Of a stretch of 64,000 bases of DNA, positions 32,793 to 41,311 are shown one piece after another. The notes beneath the pieces were generated by a model. It was not told the DNA's origin and did not search any database. It saw only the letters and a program-made list of their open reading frames with translations. The translations under genes were made by a program, and so were the position numbers. How positions within the stretch are numbered: position 1 is the first letter of the stretch; the number at the start of each line of letters is the position of its first letter. The stretch comes from Streptomyces bauhiniae (GTDB lineage: Bacteria; Actinomycetota; Actinomycetes; Streptomycetales; Streptomycetaceae), in contig NZ_SRRT01000009.1 of assembly GCF_004784475.1 (NCBI RefSeq), positions 62,001 through 126,000 of the forward strand, given 5' to 3'.

Positions 32793-33806
32793 TCAGGCCG
32801 GCTGCCCGAACAGCTCCCGCAGCACGTCCTCCATGGTCACCAGCCCGGCCAGCTTGCCGTCCGCGCCGATCACCGCCGCCACATGCGTACGGCTGCCGCG
32901 CATCGCGGTGAGCACGTCGTCCAGCGGGGAGGTCTCCCGCACCCGCGCGATCGGCCGCATGTCGCGCAGCCGGAACGGCACGTCGCGCGGGGAGGCGTCC
33001 AGCGCGTCCTTCACATGCAGATAGCCCACGATCCGGCGCCCCACGTCGACCACCGGGAACCGGGAGAACCCGGACTCCGCCGACAGCCGCTCCAGTTGCT
33101 CCGGGGTGACCCCGACGCTCGTGTAGACCACGCTCTCCAGCGGCACCACCACGTCCCGGACCGGGCGGCTGCCCAGCTCCAGCGCGTCGTGCAGGCGCTC
33201 CTGCGCCCGGCCGTCGATCAGGCCCGCCTCGGTGGCGTCCTTGACGATCTCGGCCAGCTCGGTGTCGGTGAAGGTCGCGGACACCTCGTCCTTGGCCTCC
33301 ACCCGCAGCAGCTTCAGCAGGCCGTTGGCGAAGGCGTTGATGGTGAAGATCACCGGGCGCAGCGCGCGGGCCAGCGCCACCAGCGGCGGGCCGAGCAGCA
33401 GCGCGGTGCGCACCGGCTCGGCCAGCGCGATGTTCTTCGGCACCATCTCGCCCAGCAGCATGTGCAGATAGGTGGCCAGGGTCAGCGCGATCACGAACGA
33501 CACCGCGTGCCCGGCGCCCGAGGGCACCCCCATCGCGTGGAACACCGGCTCCAGCAGATGCGCGATGGCCGGCTCCGCGACCACACCGAGGACCAGCGTG
33601 CACAGCGTGATGCCGAGCTGCGCGGCCGCCAGCAGCGCCGACACGTGCTCCAGCCCCCACAGCACCCGCCGGGCCCGCTTGTCGCCCTCCTGGGCGAGTG
33701 GCTCCACCTGCGAGCGGCGCACCGAGATGAGCGCGAACTCGGCGCCCACGAAGAAGGCGTTGACGACCAGGGTCGCCAGACCGATCAGGATCTGTACGGC
33801 GGTCAT
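32793..33806 (-). CDS. CNNM/CorC-type membrane protein (DUF21 plus CBS pair)
   Basis: A 337-residue protein. The DUF21 membrane domain covers about residues 1-190, opening LIGLATLVVNAFFVGAEFALISVRRSQ and containing LAEPVRTALL and AINAFANGLLKLL-like segments. Two CBS motifs follow (VVVPLESVVYTSVGVTPEQL, and MRPIARVRETSPLDDVLTAMRG). It ends directly after the second CBS domain and lacks the C-terminal CorC_HlyC domain found in its neighbour. Such proteins are magnesium or cobalt efflux/transport-related. Its start overlaps the neighbour's stop by four bases (ATGA), so the two are coupled and may form a heteromer. Confidence 0.9.
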   Translation of the reverse strand: MTAVQILIGLATLVVNAFFVGAEFALISVRRSQVEPLAQEGDKRARRVLWGLEHVSALLAAAQLGITLCTLVLGVVAEPAIAHLLEPVFHAMGVPSGAGHAVSFVIALTLATYLHMLLGEMVPKNIALAEPVRTALLLGPPLVALARALRPVIFTINAFANGLLKLLRVEAKDEVSATFTDTELAEIVKDATEAGLIDGRAQERLHDALELGSRPVRDVVVPLESVVYTSVGVTPEQLERLSAESGFSRFPVVDVGRRIVGYLHVKDALDASPRDVPFRLRDMRPIARVRETSPLDDVLTAMRGSRTHVAAVIGADGKLAGLVTMEDVLRELFGQPA

Positions 33807-35155
33807 CGCGTCCTCCCCGTCGACTCGTCGGCGTGCCTGCCGTGCGGCCCCTCGGCCGGCGCGTGCAGCAGTACCCGCGCGGCCCGGTGCCCGGAGGCGT
33901 CCACCACGTCGAGGCGCCAGCCGTCGGCGTCCACGCTGTCCCCGACCTCGGGGATGCGGCCCAGCTCGGTGGCGACCAGCCCGGCCAGCGTCTCGTACGG
34001 GCCGTCGGGCACCCTGAGGCCCACCCGCGCCAGCTGGTCGGTGCGGGCCGCGCCGTCCGCCGAGTACAGGGCGCGGCCCTGGTCGTCGGTGCCGGCCGGG
34101 GCCAGGTCGGGGGTCTCGTGCGGGTCGTGCTCGTCGCGGACCTCGCCGACGACCTCCTCGACGATGTCCTCCAGTGTGGCCACGCCCGCCGTGCCGCCGT
34201 ACTCGTCTATGACGACGGCCATGGTGCGCCGGCCGGACAGCCGGTCCAGCAGGCGGTCCACGGTCAGGGACTCCGGGACCAGCAGGGGCTCGCGCATGAT
34301 CTGGGTGACCGAGCGGACCGGCCGGTCCTCGGCGGGCAGCGCCAGTACGTCCTTGATGTGGGCGACGCCGACGACCGAGTCCAGGTTGCCCCGGTAGACC
34401 GGGAAGCGGGACAGACCCGTGGCCCGCGTCGCGTTCGCCACGTCCTCGCAGGTGGCGAGGGTGTCGAGGGCGACGACCTGGACGCGGGGGGTCATCACGT
34501 TCTCCGCCGTCAGATCCGCCAGGTTGAGCGTGCGGACGAACAGCTCGGCGGTGTCCGGCTCCAGCGCGCCCGCCTTCGCGGAGTGCCGGGCGAGTGCCAC
34601 CAGTTCCTGCGGGCCGCGCGCGGAGGCCAGTTCCTCGGCGGGCTCCAGGCCGAAGCGGCGTACGACCCGGTTGGCGGTGTTGTTGAGGTGGGTGATGAAG
34701 GGACGGAAGGCCAGGCTGAACCAGCGCTGCGGGGTGCCCACCCGCTTGGCCACGGCCAGCGGCGAGGAGATCGCCCAGTTCTTCGGCACCAGTTCGCCGA
34801 CGACCATCAGGAACACCGTCGACAGGGCGGTGCCCAGCACCAGCGCGGCCGAGCGGGCGGTGGCGTCGGACAGGCCCATCGCCCGGAACGGCCCCGAGAG
34901 CAGCGCCGCGATGGACGGCTCGGCCAGCATGCCGACGACTAGGTTGGTCACGGTGATGCCGAGCTGCGCGCCGGAGAGCTGGAAGGTGAGCTGGCGTACG
35001 GCCTTCAGCGCGCCCGGGGCGCCGGTCTCGCCGTTCGCCGCGGCCCGCTCCAGTTCGCCGCGCTCGACCGTGGTCAGCGAGAACTCGGCCGCCACGAAGG
35101 CGCCGCAGGCGAGCGAGAGCAGGATCGCCACCAGCAGGAGGAGCACTTCGGTCAT
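33803..35155 (-). CDS. CNNM/CorC-type membrane protein (DUF21, CBS pair, CorC_HlyC domain)
   Basis: A 450-residue protein. The DUF21 membrane domain (VLLLLVAILLSLACGAFVAAEFSLTTVER through about residue 200) is followed by two CBS domains (NVMTPRVQVVALDTLATCEDV, MREPLLVPESLTVDRLLDRL, then VVIDEYGGTAGVATLEDIVEEVVGEV) and a C-terminal CorC_HlyC domain at about residues 350-430. This is the complete form of the family linked to magnesium homeostasis and efflux. It is the first gene of a coupled pair with the shorter paralogue at 32793. The last 20 residues are hydrophilic. Confidence 0.92.
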   Translation of the reverse strand: MTEVLLLLVAILLSLACGAFVAAEFSLTTVERGELERAAANGETGAPGALKAVRQLTFQLSGAQLGITVTNLVVGMLAEPSIAALLSGPFRAMGLSDATARSAALVLGTALSTVFLMVVGELVPKNWAISSPLAVAKRVGTPQRWFSLAFRPFITHLNNTANRVVRRFGLEPAEELASARGPQELVALARHSAKAGALEPDTAELFVRTLNLADLTAENVMTPRVQVVALDTLATCEDVANATRATGLSRFPVYRGNLDSVVGVAHIKDVLALPAEDRPVRSVTQIMREPLLVPESLTVDRLLDRLSGRRTMAVVIDEYGGTAGVATLEDIVEEVVGEVRDEHDPHETPDLAPAGTDDQGRALYSADGAARTDQLARVGLRVPDGPYETLAGLVATELGRIPEVGDSVDADGWRLDVVDASGHRAARVLLHAPAEGPHGRHADESTGRTR

Positions 35156-35315
35156 CGGGTCACCTCCGTCCCAGGATCGGTCAGGACGGGGAGGACCGCG
35201 CGATGTCGGTGACGCGGACTGGGAGGGTCGCCCATGGGTGGACGCTCACAACCTTTCATCGAGTGCCGAGGTGCTGCCTCAATGGTAAAGGATCAGCAAA
35301 GCGGCCCCCGTGGGT

Positions 35316-35741
35316 TCAGCCGGTCAGTGGCTTGACCCAGCGACGCCACTTCTCCTCCGGCCCATACCCCGCCGCGCTCCAGGCATGGTGGGCACTCTCG
35401 TTGCGCACCAGCACCATCGCGTCCACCCGGCGCCCGCCCAGCGCCGCGAACCGGTCCTCGGCCGCCGCCAGCAGCGCCCGCGAGATGCCCCGGCGCCGGT
35501 GGCCGGGGTGCACCGCGAGCCGGTAGGCCGAGCAGCGCCAGCCGTCGAAGCCCGCGATGACCGTGCCGACCAGCACCCCCTCCAGCTCCGCCAGGAGCAG
35601 CGCCTCCGGGTCCCGCTCGATGAGCCGGGCCACCCCGGCGTGGTCGTCGCTGATGCTCTTCCCCTCGGCGGCCTCGCCCCAGAACGCCAGCACGGCGTCG
35701 ATGTCGGCGACGGTGGCGTGCCGGATGCTCGGATCGCTCAT
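35316..35741 (-). CDS. GNAT-family N-acetyltransferase
   Basis: A 141-residue single GNAT domain. It has the opening IRHATVADIDAVLAFW, the acetyl-CoA loop LAVHPGHRRRGISRALLAAAEDRF (about residues 75-98) and the terminal AMVLVRNESAHHAWSAAGYGPEEKWRRWVKPL. Proteins ending YxxExxWxRW(V/T)K are common in actinobacteria; the acceptor is unknown. The ATG at 35741 has no ribosome binding site and a TTGGCT box six bases upstream, possibly leaderless. The 160-base gap between its end and the CNNM gene shows no feature I can name. Confidence 0.88.
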   Translation of the reverse strand: MSDPSIRHATVADIDAVLAFWGEAAEGKSISDDHAGVARLIERDPEALLLAELEGVLVGTVIAGFDGWRCSAYRLAVHPGHRRRGISRALLAAAEDRFAALGGRRVDAMVLVRNESAHHAWSAAGYGPEEKWRRWVKPLTG

Positions 35742-35813
35742 GATCCGAGCCAAGCAGAGCGTCCGGCCACCCGGCCATGGAGTTTCCGGCATGTGAGACC
35801 CGGACTCTCCCCG

Positions 35814-37505
35814 TCAGCGGGCCTGGTCCCGCTCCCGGCGCACCTGGGCCCGGCGGCCCTTGACGTTGGCGCCGCGCATGGCGCGTACGACGTCGTCCGC
35901 CGCCTCCTCGGGGACCTCCACCAGGGAGAAGCGGTCCGCGATCTCGATCGCGCCGATGTCCCGGCCGCTCAGCCGGGTCTCCCCGGCGATGGCGCCGACG
36001 ATGTCCTGCGGCCGTACGCCCGCACTGCGCCCGGCGCCGACGAACAGGCGGGTCATGCCCGGCGAGGTCCGGCCGCGCGGCCGTCCGCGCTGGCCCCGGT
36101 CGCGGTCGCCGCCCCGGCCCCGGTCGCCGCGGTCGCGGTCCCTGGGCGCCAGTTCCGGGATCTCCTCCTCGTCGAAGGCCGCGCCGCCCGACTCGTGGGC
36201 CAGCTTCACCGCCGCGAGCGCCACGTCCATCACGTCGAACTCGTCCCCGAGGGTCTCCACCACCACCCGGAACCGCTCCAGGTCCTCGTCGTCCAGCAGG
36301 CTCTCGTGCAGCGCGGCCCGCGTCAGCTCCAGGCGCCTGGCCCGCAGGTCCGCCACCGAGGGCACCTTCTCCAGCGGGACCTTCCGGCCGGTCGCCCGCT
36401 CGATCGCCTTCAGCATCCGGGACTCGCGGGGCTCCGCGAGCGTGATCGCCACACCCTCGCGGCCCGCTCGCCCGACCCGGCCGATGCGGTGCACGTACGA
36501 CTCCGGCGCCGAGGGCACGTCGTAATTGATCACATGCGTGAGGTGCTCGACGTCGATGCCGCGCGCCGCGACATCGGTGGCCACCAGCAGGTCCGCCGTA
36601 CCGCCGCGCAGCCGGCCCATCACCCGGTCCCGCTGCTCCTGGCTCAGCCCGCCGTGCAGCGCCTCGGCGCGGTAGCCGCGGCCGTTCAGGGTCTCGGAGA
36701 GCTGGTCGACCTGGTCGCGGGTGCGGCAGAACACGATCGCCGCCTCCGGGGACTCCACGTCCAGCAGCCGCCCCAGCGCGGCCGCCTTCTGCGCCCGCCC
36801 CACGATGTACGCCGACTCCCGGATGCGCGGCGCCTCGCCCGGCGCCGGGGCCTCCCGCTCGATCCGCACCCGTACCGGGTCGCTGAGGTGCTTGCGCGCC
36901 ATGGAGTCGATCCGCGAGGGCATCGTCGCCGAGAACAGCACCGTCTGCCGCTCCTCCGGCACGTTCTCCAGGATCGAGTCGATGTCCTCGGCGAAGCCCA
37001 TGTCCAGCATCTCGTCGGCCTCGTCCAGCACGACCGTGCGCAGCCCGCCGAGGGGGAGCGTGCCGCGCGCGATGTGGTCCAGGGCCCGGCCCGGCGTCGC
37101 CACCACCACGTCCACCCCGCGCTGGAGTTCGCGGAGCTGGCGGCCGATGGGCTGCCCGCCGTAGACCGGCAGGACGCGGACGCCGAGGTCGGTGCCGTAG
37201 CGGTGGACGGCCTCCGAGACCTGGATGGCCAGCTCGCGGGTCGGCACCAGCACCAGCGCGCTGGGCCCCTTGCCCTTGCCCTCGGCGGCGATGCGCTGGA
37301 TCACCGGCAGCGCGAACGCGGCGGTCTTGCCGGTGCCGGTGGCCGCCTGGCCCAGCAGGTCGTTGCCCTGGAGCAGGGGCGGGATGGCCTCCTGCTGGAT
37401 CGGGGTGGGCTCCTCGTAGCCGAGCGCGGTCAGCGCCCGCTGGATCTCGGGGGCCAGGTCGAGATCGGCGAAGCCGACCTGCCCGTCGCTGGTGTTGGTC
37501 GTCAT
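35814..37505 (-). CDS. DEAD-box RNA helicase (CsdA/DeaD-like)
   Basis: A 563-residue helicase with all core motifs: Q motif YEEPTPIQQEAIP, motif I AATGTGKTAAF, Ia PTRELAIQVSE, Ib TPGRALDH, II VLDEADEMLDMGF, III FSATMP, IV AIVFCRTR, V VATDVAARGIDVEHL and VI HRIGRVGRAGREG. An RG/D-rich low-complexity linker (RDRDRGDRGRGGD) precedes a C-terminal DbpA-type RNA-binding domain (TRLFVGAGRSAGVRPQDIVGAI). It unwinds structured RNA, probably in cold adaptation or ribosome assembly. A TATAGAT box at about 37634-37640 would give a leader of some 125 bases, which is long for this window. Confidence 0.93.
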   Translation of the reverse strand: MTTNTSDGQVGFADLDLAPEIQRALTALGYEEPTPIQQEAIPPLLQGNDLLGQAATGTGKTAAFALPVIQRIAAEGKGKGPSALVLVPTRELAIQVSEAVHRYGTDLGVRVLPVYGGQPIGRQLRELQRGVDVVVATPGRALDHIARGTLPLGGLRTVVLDEADEMLDMGFAEDIDSILENVPEERQTVLFSATMPSRIDSMARKHLSDPVRVRIEREAPAPGEAPRIRESAYIVGRAQKAAALGRLLDVESPEAAIVFCRTRDQVDQLSETLNGRGYRAEALHGGLSQEQRDRVMGRLRGGTADLLVATDVAARGIDVEHLTHVINYDVPSAPESYVHRIGRVGRAGREGVAITLAEPRESRMLKAIERATGRKVPLEKVPSVADLRARRLELTRAALHESLLDDEDLERFRVVVETLGDEFDVMDVALAAVKLAHESGGAAFDEEEIPELAPRDRDRGDRGRGGDRDRGQRGRPRGRTSPGMTRLFVGAGRSAGVRPQDIVGAIAGETRLSGRDIGAIEIADRFSLVEVPEEAADDVVRAMRGANVKGRRAQVRRERDQAR

Positions 37506-37685
37506 GGCGCATCCCTTTTCCGGCTGGGGGACGCGGTACCTGGGTGGCCGGCCGGGCCTCGAAGACGCGCGGGCCCGCGAGCGAGCCCGAAGTCCGCGCC
37601 GGGACGCGCCCCCTTGCAGTTCACGCGGTACGGACCATCTATACCGTGCCGTGCCGGGGAGAAACCCGCCACCGGACCGGGCCCG

Positions 37686-40253
37686 CTACTCGTGGGCGAT
37701 GGCCGAAAGGACGTTCATCCGCGAGGCCCGCAGTGCCGGGAGCAGGGCCGCCACCACGCCCACCACCGCCGAGCCGATCATCACGGCGACGATGGTGCTC
37801 CAGGGCACCTGCAGCTCCTTCATCCCGCGCAGCGCCAGCACCTGCTGACCGCACACGCCCCACACCAGACCCAGCGCCAGCCCGAGGACCGCGCCGAACA
37901 CCGCGATCACCACCGACTCCAGCCGGATCATCCGGCGCAACTGCCGCCGGCTCAGCCCGATCGCCCGCAGCAGCCCGATCTCGCGGGTGCGCTCCACCAC
38001 CGACAGCGCCAGGGTGTTGACCACCCCGAGCACCGCGATGACGATCGCCAGCCCGAGCAGCGCGTACACCAGGTACAGCAGCACCGAGATCTGGTCGTGC
38101 ACCAGCTTCTTGTAGTCGGCCTGGTCGCGGACCTGGAGCTGGGGGTACGGCTTCAGCGCCGACGTCAGGCTCGCCCGCAGGCCGGCCGCGTCGGTGCCGG
38201 GCGCGGCGTTGACGTAGAGCACCGAGTCCTGGCCGCCGGGGACGTACTTGTCGACCGTGCCGAGGCCCAGGAAGATGCCGCCCTGCGTGCCGAAGCCCTC
38301 CGGCGACTCCAGGTTGGTGAGCGCGCCGACCGTCAGCCGGGCCACCTTGCCGCCGGGGAACTCGACGGGGAGGGTGCTGCCCAGGCGCGCCCCGTGACCC
38401 TGCGCGAACTTGGCGTCCATCGCCAGCCGGCCGTCCGCCAGCGCGGCCGAGGTGCCGCCGCTCGCGTAGGTGAGGTGCACGACGTCGTCCAGCTTCGGGC
38501 CGTACGCGGAGGCGGTCGTCCGCACCCGCCTGCCGTCCGGCATCCGCACCGCGAGCGGGGTGATCCGCTGCGGTACGACCAGCCCGACGCCCTGAGTCCC
38601 CTGCACCGTGCTGCGCACATCGGCGCTGAACGGGGTGAAGTTGGCGCTCTGCACGATGAAGTCCGCGCCCAGGGTGCGGTCGATCTGCCGGTCGAACGAG
38701 GCCGACATCGAGGCGCTCGCCACCGACATCCCGCCGACCAGCGCGAGGCCCACCATCAGTGCTGCCGCGGTGGCCCCCGTACGGCGCGGGTTGCGCAGCG
38801 CGTTGCGCTGGCTCATCCGGCCCACCGAACCGAACAGCGCCGGGAACGCGCCGCCCAGCACCCGGATCACCGGCCGCACCAGCAGCGGCCCGGCGATCAC
38901 CATGGCGATCAGCGTCAGCACCACGCCCAGCCCCAGCAGCGCGGCGGCGGGCGCCGCCTTCGTCGCCGCCACGCACCCGGCCAGCGCCGCCGCCCCGGCC
39001 ACGCCCATGACCGCGCCCGCGATCGCCCGGCCGGTCAGCGGCTTGTCCACCCCGGCGATCTCCGCGTCCGACAGCGCCGCCATGGGCGAGACCGTCGCCG
39101 CCCGCCGCGCCGGGAGGTACGCGGCGACGAAGGTGACGCCCACCCCGACCACGTACGCCGCGACCGGGGTGCCCCAGCCGATCACCATCTCGGTGGCCTT
39201 CAGGTTCATCCCGAACAGGCTCATCAGCCGGATCAGCCCGTACGCCATCCCGATCCCGGCCGCCAGCCCCAGCGTGGAGCCCACCACGCCGAGCAGCAGC
39301 GCCTCCAGCAGCACCGAGCGGCGGACCTGGCGCCGGTCCGCGCCCAGCGCCCGCAGCAGGCCGAGTTCACGGGTGCGCTGGGCGATCAGCATGGAGAAGG
39401 TGTTGACGATCAGGAAGATGCCGACGAGCACCGCGATCCCGGCGAAGCCCAGCATCACGTACTTGATCACGTCGAGGAAGCCGCCGAGGTTCGCCGCCGC
39501 CGACTTGGCCTGCTCGGCGGCGGTCCGCAGCTCATAGCCGCCGCTGCCGATCGCGGCGGCGACCCGGTTCTTCAGCTCCGGGTCGGTGACGCCCGGCGCC
39601 GCCTCCACCGAGATGGCGGTGGCCTTCTTCGCCGAGCCCAGCAACTGCTGGCCGGCCGTGGCCTGGTCCAGGAAGACCAGGGCCGCGCCGGGGTTGGTGG
39701 TGCGGAAGGTGGCGATGCCGACGACGCGTACCCGGAAGGTGCCCGGCTGGGCCTGCACGGTCAGCGTGTCGCCGATGCCCACGTGCTTCTTGCCCGCGGT
39801 GTCCGCGTCCAGCAGGGCCTGGTCCGCGCCGCGCGGGGCGTGACCCGAGGTCAGCTCCACCGGGCTGCGGTCGGTCAGGTACCAGGAGGTGGCGATCGTC
39901 GGGGCGCCGGTGGTCGGGCCGACGGACCGGTTGCGGCTGTCGATCACCGTGACGTTCTGCACCGACACGTCCGCGTGCGCCTTCCCGACACCGGGGACCT
40001 TCGCCACCTTGCCCGCGAGGTCGGCGGGCACCGTCTGCGTCGCGCCGCCCGGCACCGGGGAGCGCAGGTCCTGCTTCGGGCCGACCGTCACGTCCGCCGC
40101 CGTGGAGGCGAACAGCCGGTCGAACGTACGGGTCACCGTGTCGGAGAAGATCAGGCTCCCCGAGACGAAGGCCACGGACAGCACGACGGCCAGCGCCGAG
40201 AGCGCCAGCCGCCCCTTGTGCGCGAGAAAACTTCTCAGGGTCGCCTTGAGCAC
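37686..40253 (-). CDS. ABC transporter permease, FtsX/MacB-like with duplicated membrane units
   Basis: An 855-residue permease. One N-terminal helix (LRSFLAHKGRLALSALAVVL) is followed by a large extracytoplasmic domain and an FtsX unit (VMLGFAGIAVLVGIFLIVNTFSMLIAQRTRELGLLRALGADRRQV). After a set of central helices, a second extracytoplasmic domain and FtsX unit follow (VYALLGLAIVIAVLGVVNTLALSVVERTREIGLLRAIG). This is the two-halves-in-one form common in actinobacteria. With the ATPase encoded six bases upstream it forms a MacB-like mechanotransmission or lipoprotein/peptide export system in the cytoplasmic membrane. The GTG at 40253 is the start. The substrate is unknown. Confidence 0.92.
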   Translation of the reverse strand: MLKATLRSFLAHKGRLALSALAVVLSVAFVSGSLIFSDTVTRTFDRLFASTAADVTVGPKQDLRSPVPGGATQTVPADLAGKVAKVPGVGKAHADVSVQNVTVIDSRNRSVGPTTGAPTIATSWYLTDRSPVELTSGHAPRGADQALLDADTAGKKHVGIGDTLTVQAQPGTFRVRVVGIATFRTTNPGAALVFLDQATAGQQLLGSAKKATAISVEAAPGVTDPELKNRVAAAIGSGGYELRTAAEQAKSAAANLGGFLDVIKYVMLGFAGIAVLVGIFLIVNTFSMLIAQRTRELGLLRALGADRRQVRRSVLLEALLLGVVGSTLGLAAGIGMAYGLIRLMSLFGMNLKATEMVIGWGTPVAAYVVGVGVTFVAAYLPARRAATVSPMAALSDAEIAGVDKPLTGRAIAGAVMGVAGAAALAGCVAATKAAPAAALLGLGVVLTLIAMVIAGPLLVRPVIRVLGGAFPALFGSVGRMSQRNALRNPRRTGATAAALMVGLALVGGMSVASASMSASFDRQIDRTLGADFIVQSANFTPFSADVRSTVQGTQGVGLVVPQRITPLAVRMPDGRRVRTTASAYGPKLDDVVHLTYASGGTSAALADGRLAMDAKFAQGHGARLGSTLPVEFPGGKVARLTVGALTNLESPEGFGTQGGIFLGLGTVDKYVPGGQDSVLYVNAAPGTDAAGLRASLTSALKPYPQLQVRDQADYKKLVHDQISVLLYLVYALLGLAIVIAVLGVVNTLALSVVERTREIGLLRAIGLSRRQLRRMIRLESVVIAVFGAVLGLALGLVWGVCGQQVLALRGMKELQVPWSTIVAVMIGSAVVGVVAALLPALRASRMNVLSAIAHE

Positions 40254-40259
40254 GGCGGT

Positions 40260-41072
40260 TCAGTCCTCCCGCGCCACGGCGTCGTCCCCGAGCCGGCCCC
40301 GCACCACGTCGAACGCCTTCATCCGCTCCAGCACGGTGTCCGCCGTGGGCCGCTCCATCCGGTCCACGATCCGGCCGTCGCCCAGGAAGAGCACCAGGTC
40401 GGAGTGGGCGGCGGCGCCGGGGTCGTGCGTCACCATGACCACGCTCTGCCCGAGGTCGTCCACCGCGCTGCGCAGGAAGCCCAGCACCTCCAGACCCGAG
40501 CGGGAGTCCAGGTTGCCGGTGGGCTCGTCCGCGAAGATCAGCTCCGGCTGTGAGGCCAGCGCCCGCGCACACGCCACGCGCTGCTGCTGACCGCCGGACA
40601 ACTGGGCCGGGCGGTGCCCGAGCCGGTCCCGCAGTCCCAGGCTGTCGATCACCTGGTCCACCCAGCCGGGCTCGGGCCTACGGCCCGCGATGTCCATCGG
40701 CAGGGTGATGTTCTCCGCCGCCGTCAGGGTGGGGATCAGATTGAACGACTGGAAGACGAACCCGATCCGGTCCCTGCGCAGCCTGGTCAGCTCGCCGTCC
40801 TTCAGCCCCGTGATCTCGGTGTCCCCGAGCCACACCTGCCCGGCCGAGACGGTGTCCAGCCCGGCCAGGCAGTGCATCAGCGTGGACTTCCCCGATCCGG
40901 AGGGCCCCATCACGGCGGTGAACCGCCCGCGCGCGATGTCCACGTCCACCGAGTCCAACGCGACCACGGCCGTCTCCCCGGTCCCGTACGCCTTCGTCAG
41001 CCCCCGCGCCCGCGCCACCGTCCCCCGGCCCGGCACCGCACCCGGCGCGTCCTGAGCAGCAGATGTGAACAA
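40260..41072 (-). CDS. ABC transporter ATP-binding protein (LolD/MacB type)
   Basis: A 270-residue ATPase. Walker A is GPSGSGKSTLMHCLAGL, the Q-loop is FVFQSFNLIPTLTAAENITLPM, the signature is LSGGQQQRVACARALASQPELIFADEPTGNLD and the switch is VVMVTHDP. The AENITLP and EPTGNLD forms are typical of LolD/MacB/FtsE-type ATPases that partner FtsX-like permeases. I place the start at TTG 41072, which has GGGGAG seven bases upstream; the ATG at 41108 lacks a ribosome binding site. It is followed by its permease gene after six bases. Confidence 0.92.
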   Translation of the reverse strand: MFTSAAQDAPGAVPGRGTVARARGLTKAYGTGETAVVALDSVDVDIARGRFTAVMGPSGSGKSTLMHCLAGLDTVSAGQVWLGDTEITGLKDGELTRLRRDRIGFVFQSFNLIPTLTAAENITLPMDIAGRRPEPGWVDQVIDSLGLRDRLGHRPAQLSGGQQQRVACARALASQPELIFADEPTGNLDSRSGLEVLGFLRSAVDDLGQSVVMVTHDPGAAAHSDLVLFLGDGRIVDRMERPTADTVLERMKAFDVVRGRLGDDAVARED

Positions 41073-41207
41073 GATGCACTCCCCATCGCCTCGACATCCC
41101 GACTCCACGACCAGGGCCCGAGCCTAGTGTGACCCGAACCACACCTGAAACGATGTTCGGCAATCGGTGGAGCGGCGGATGCAGCAGGGGGCTTCATGCC
41201 GGGGAAA

Positions 41208-41239
41208 ATTGGTCACCGGCCGCGATTGGAGGACCAATC
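41208..41239. promoter_or_regulatory. Overlapping inverted repeats upstream of the orphan gene
   Basis: ATTGGTC (41208-41214) is the inverted match of GACCAAT (41232-41238) with 17 bases between. Within that span GATTGG-AGGA-CCAATC (41224-41239) forms a tighter perfect palindrome. The three TTGG half-sites lie 70-105 bases upstream of the start at 41312 and look like an operator array. Confidence 0.45.
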
Positions 41240-41311
41240 AGACGGGCAGGAAGGGCCCATGAAGTCTGCGTCCGCCGAATTCTGTGCCGTGCCGCGAAAG
41301 GTCCCGCCTAC

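Noticed and set aside
35156..35315. Possible tRNA or small RNA in the gap before the GNAT gene
   Set aside because: No cloverleaf or conserved tRNA boxes; I see no supported feature.
35310..40553. Very long open frame of 1747 codons on the plus strand
   Set aside because: It lies antisense to the GNAT, DEAD-box and ABC permease genes, all with clear family motifs. Its composition (runs of Arg, Pro, Gly, His, Gln) is that of a high-GC shadow frame.
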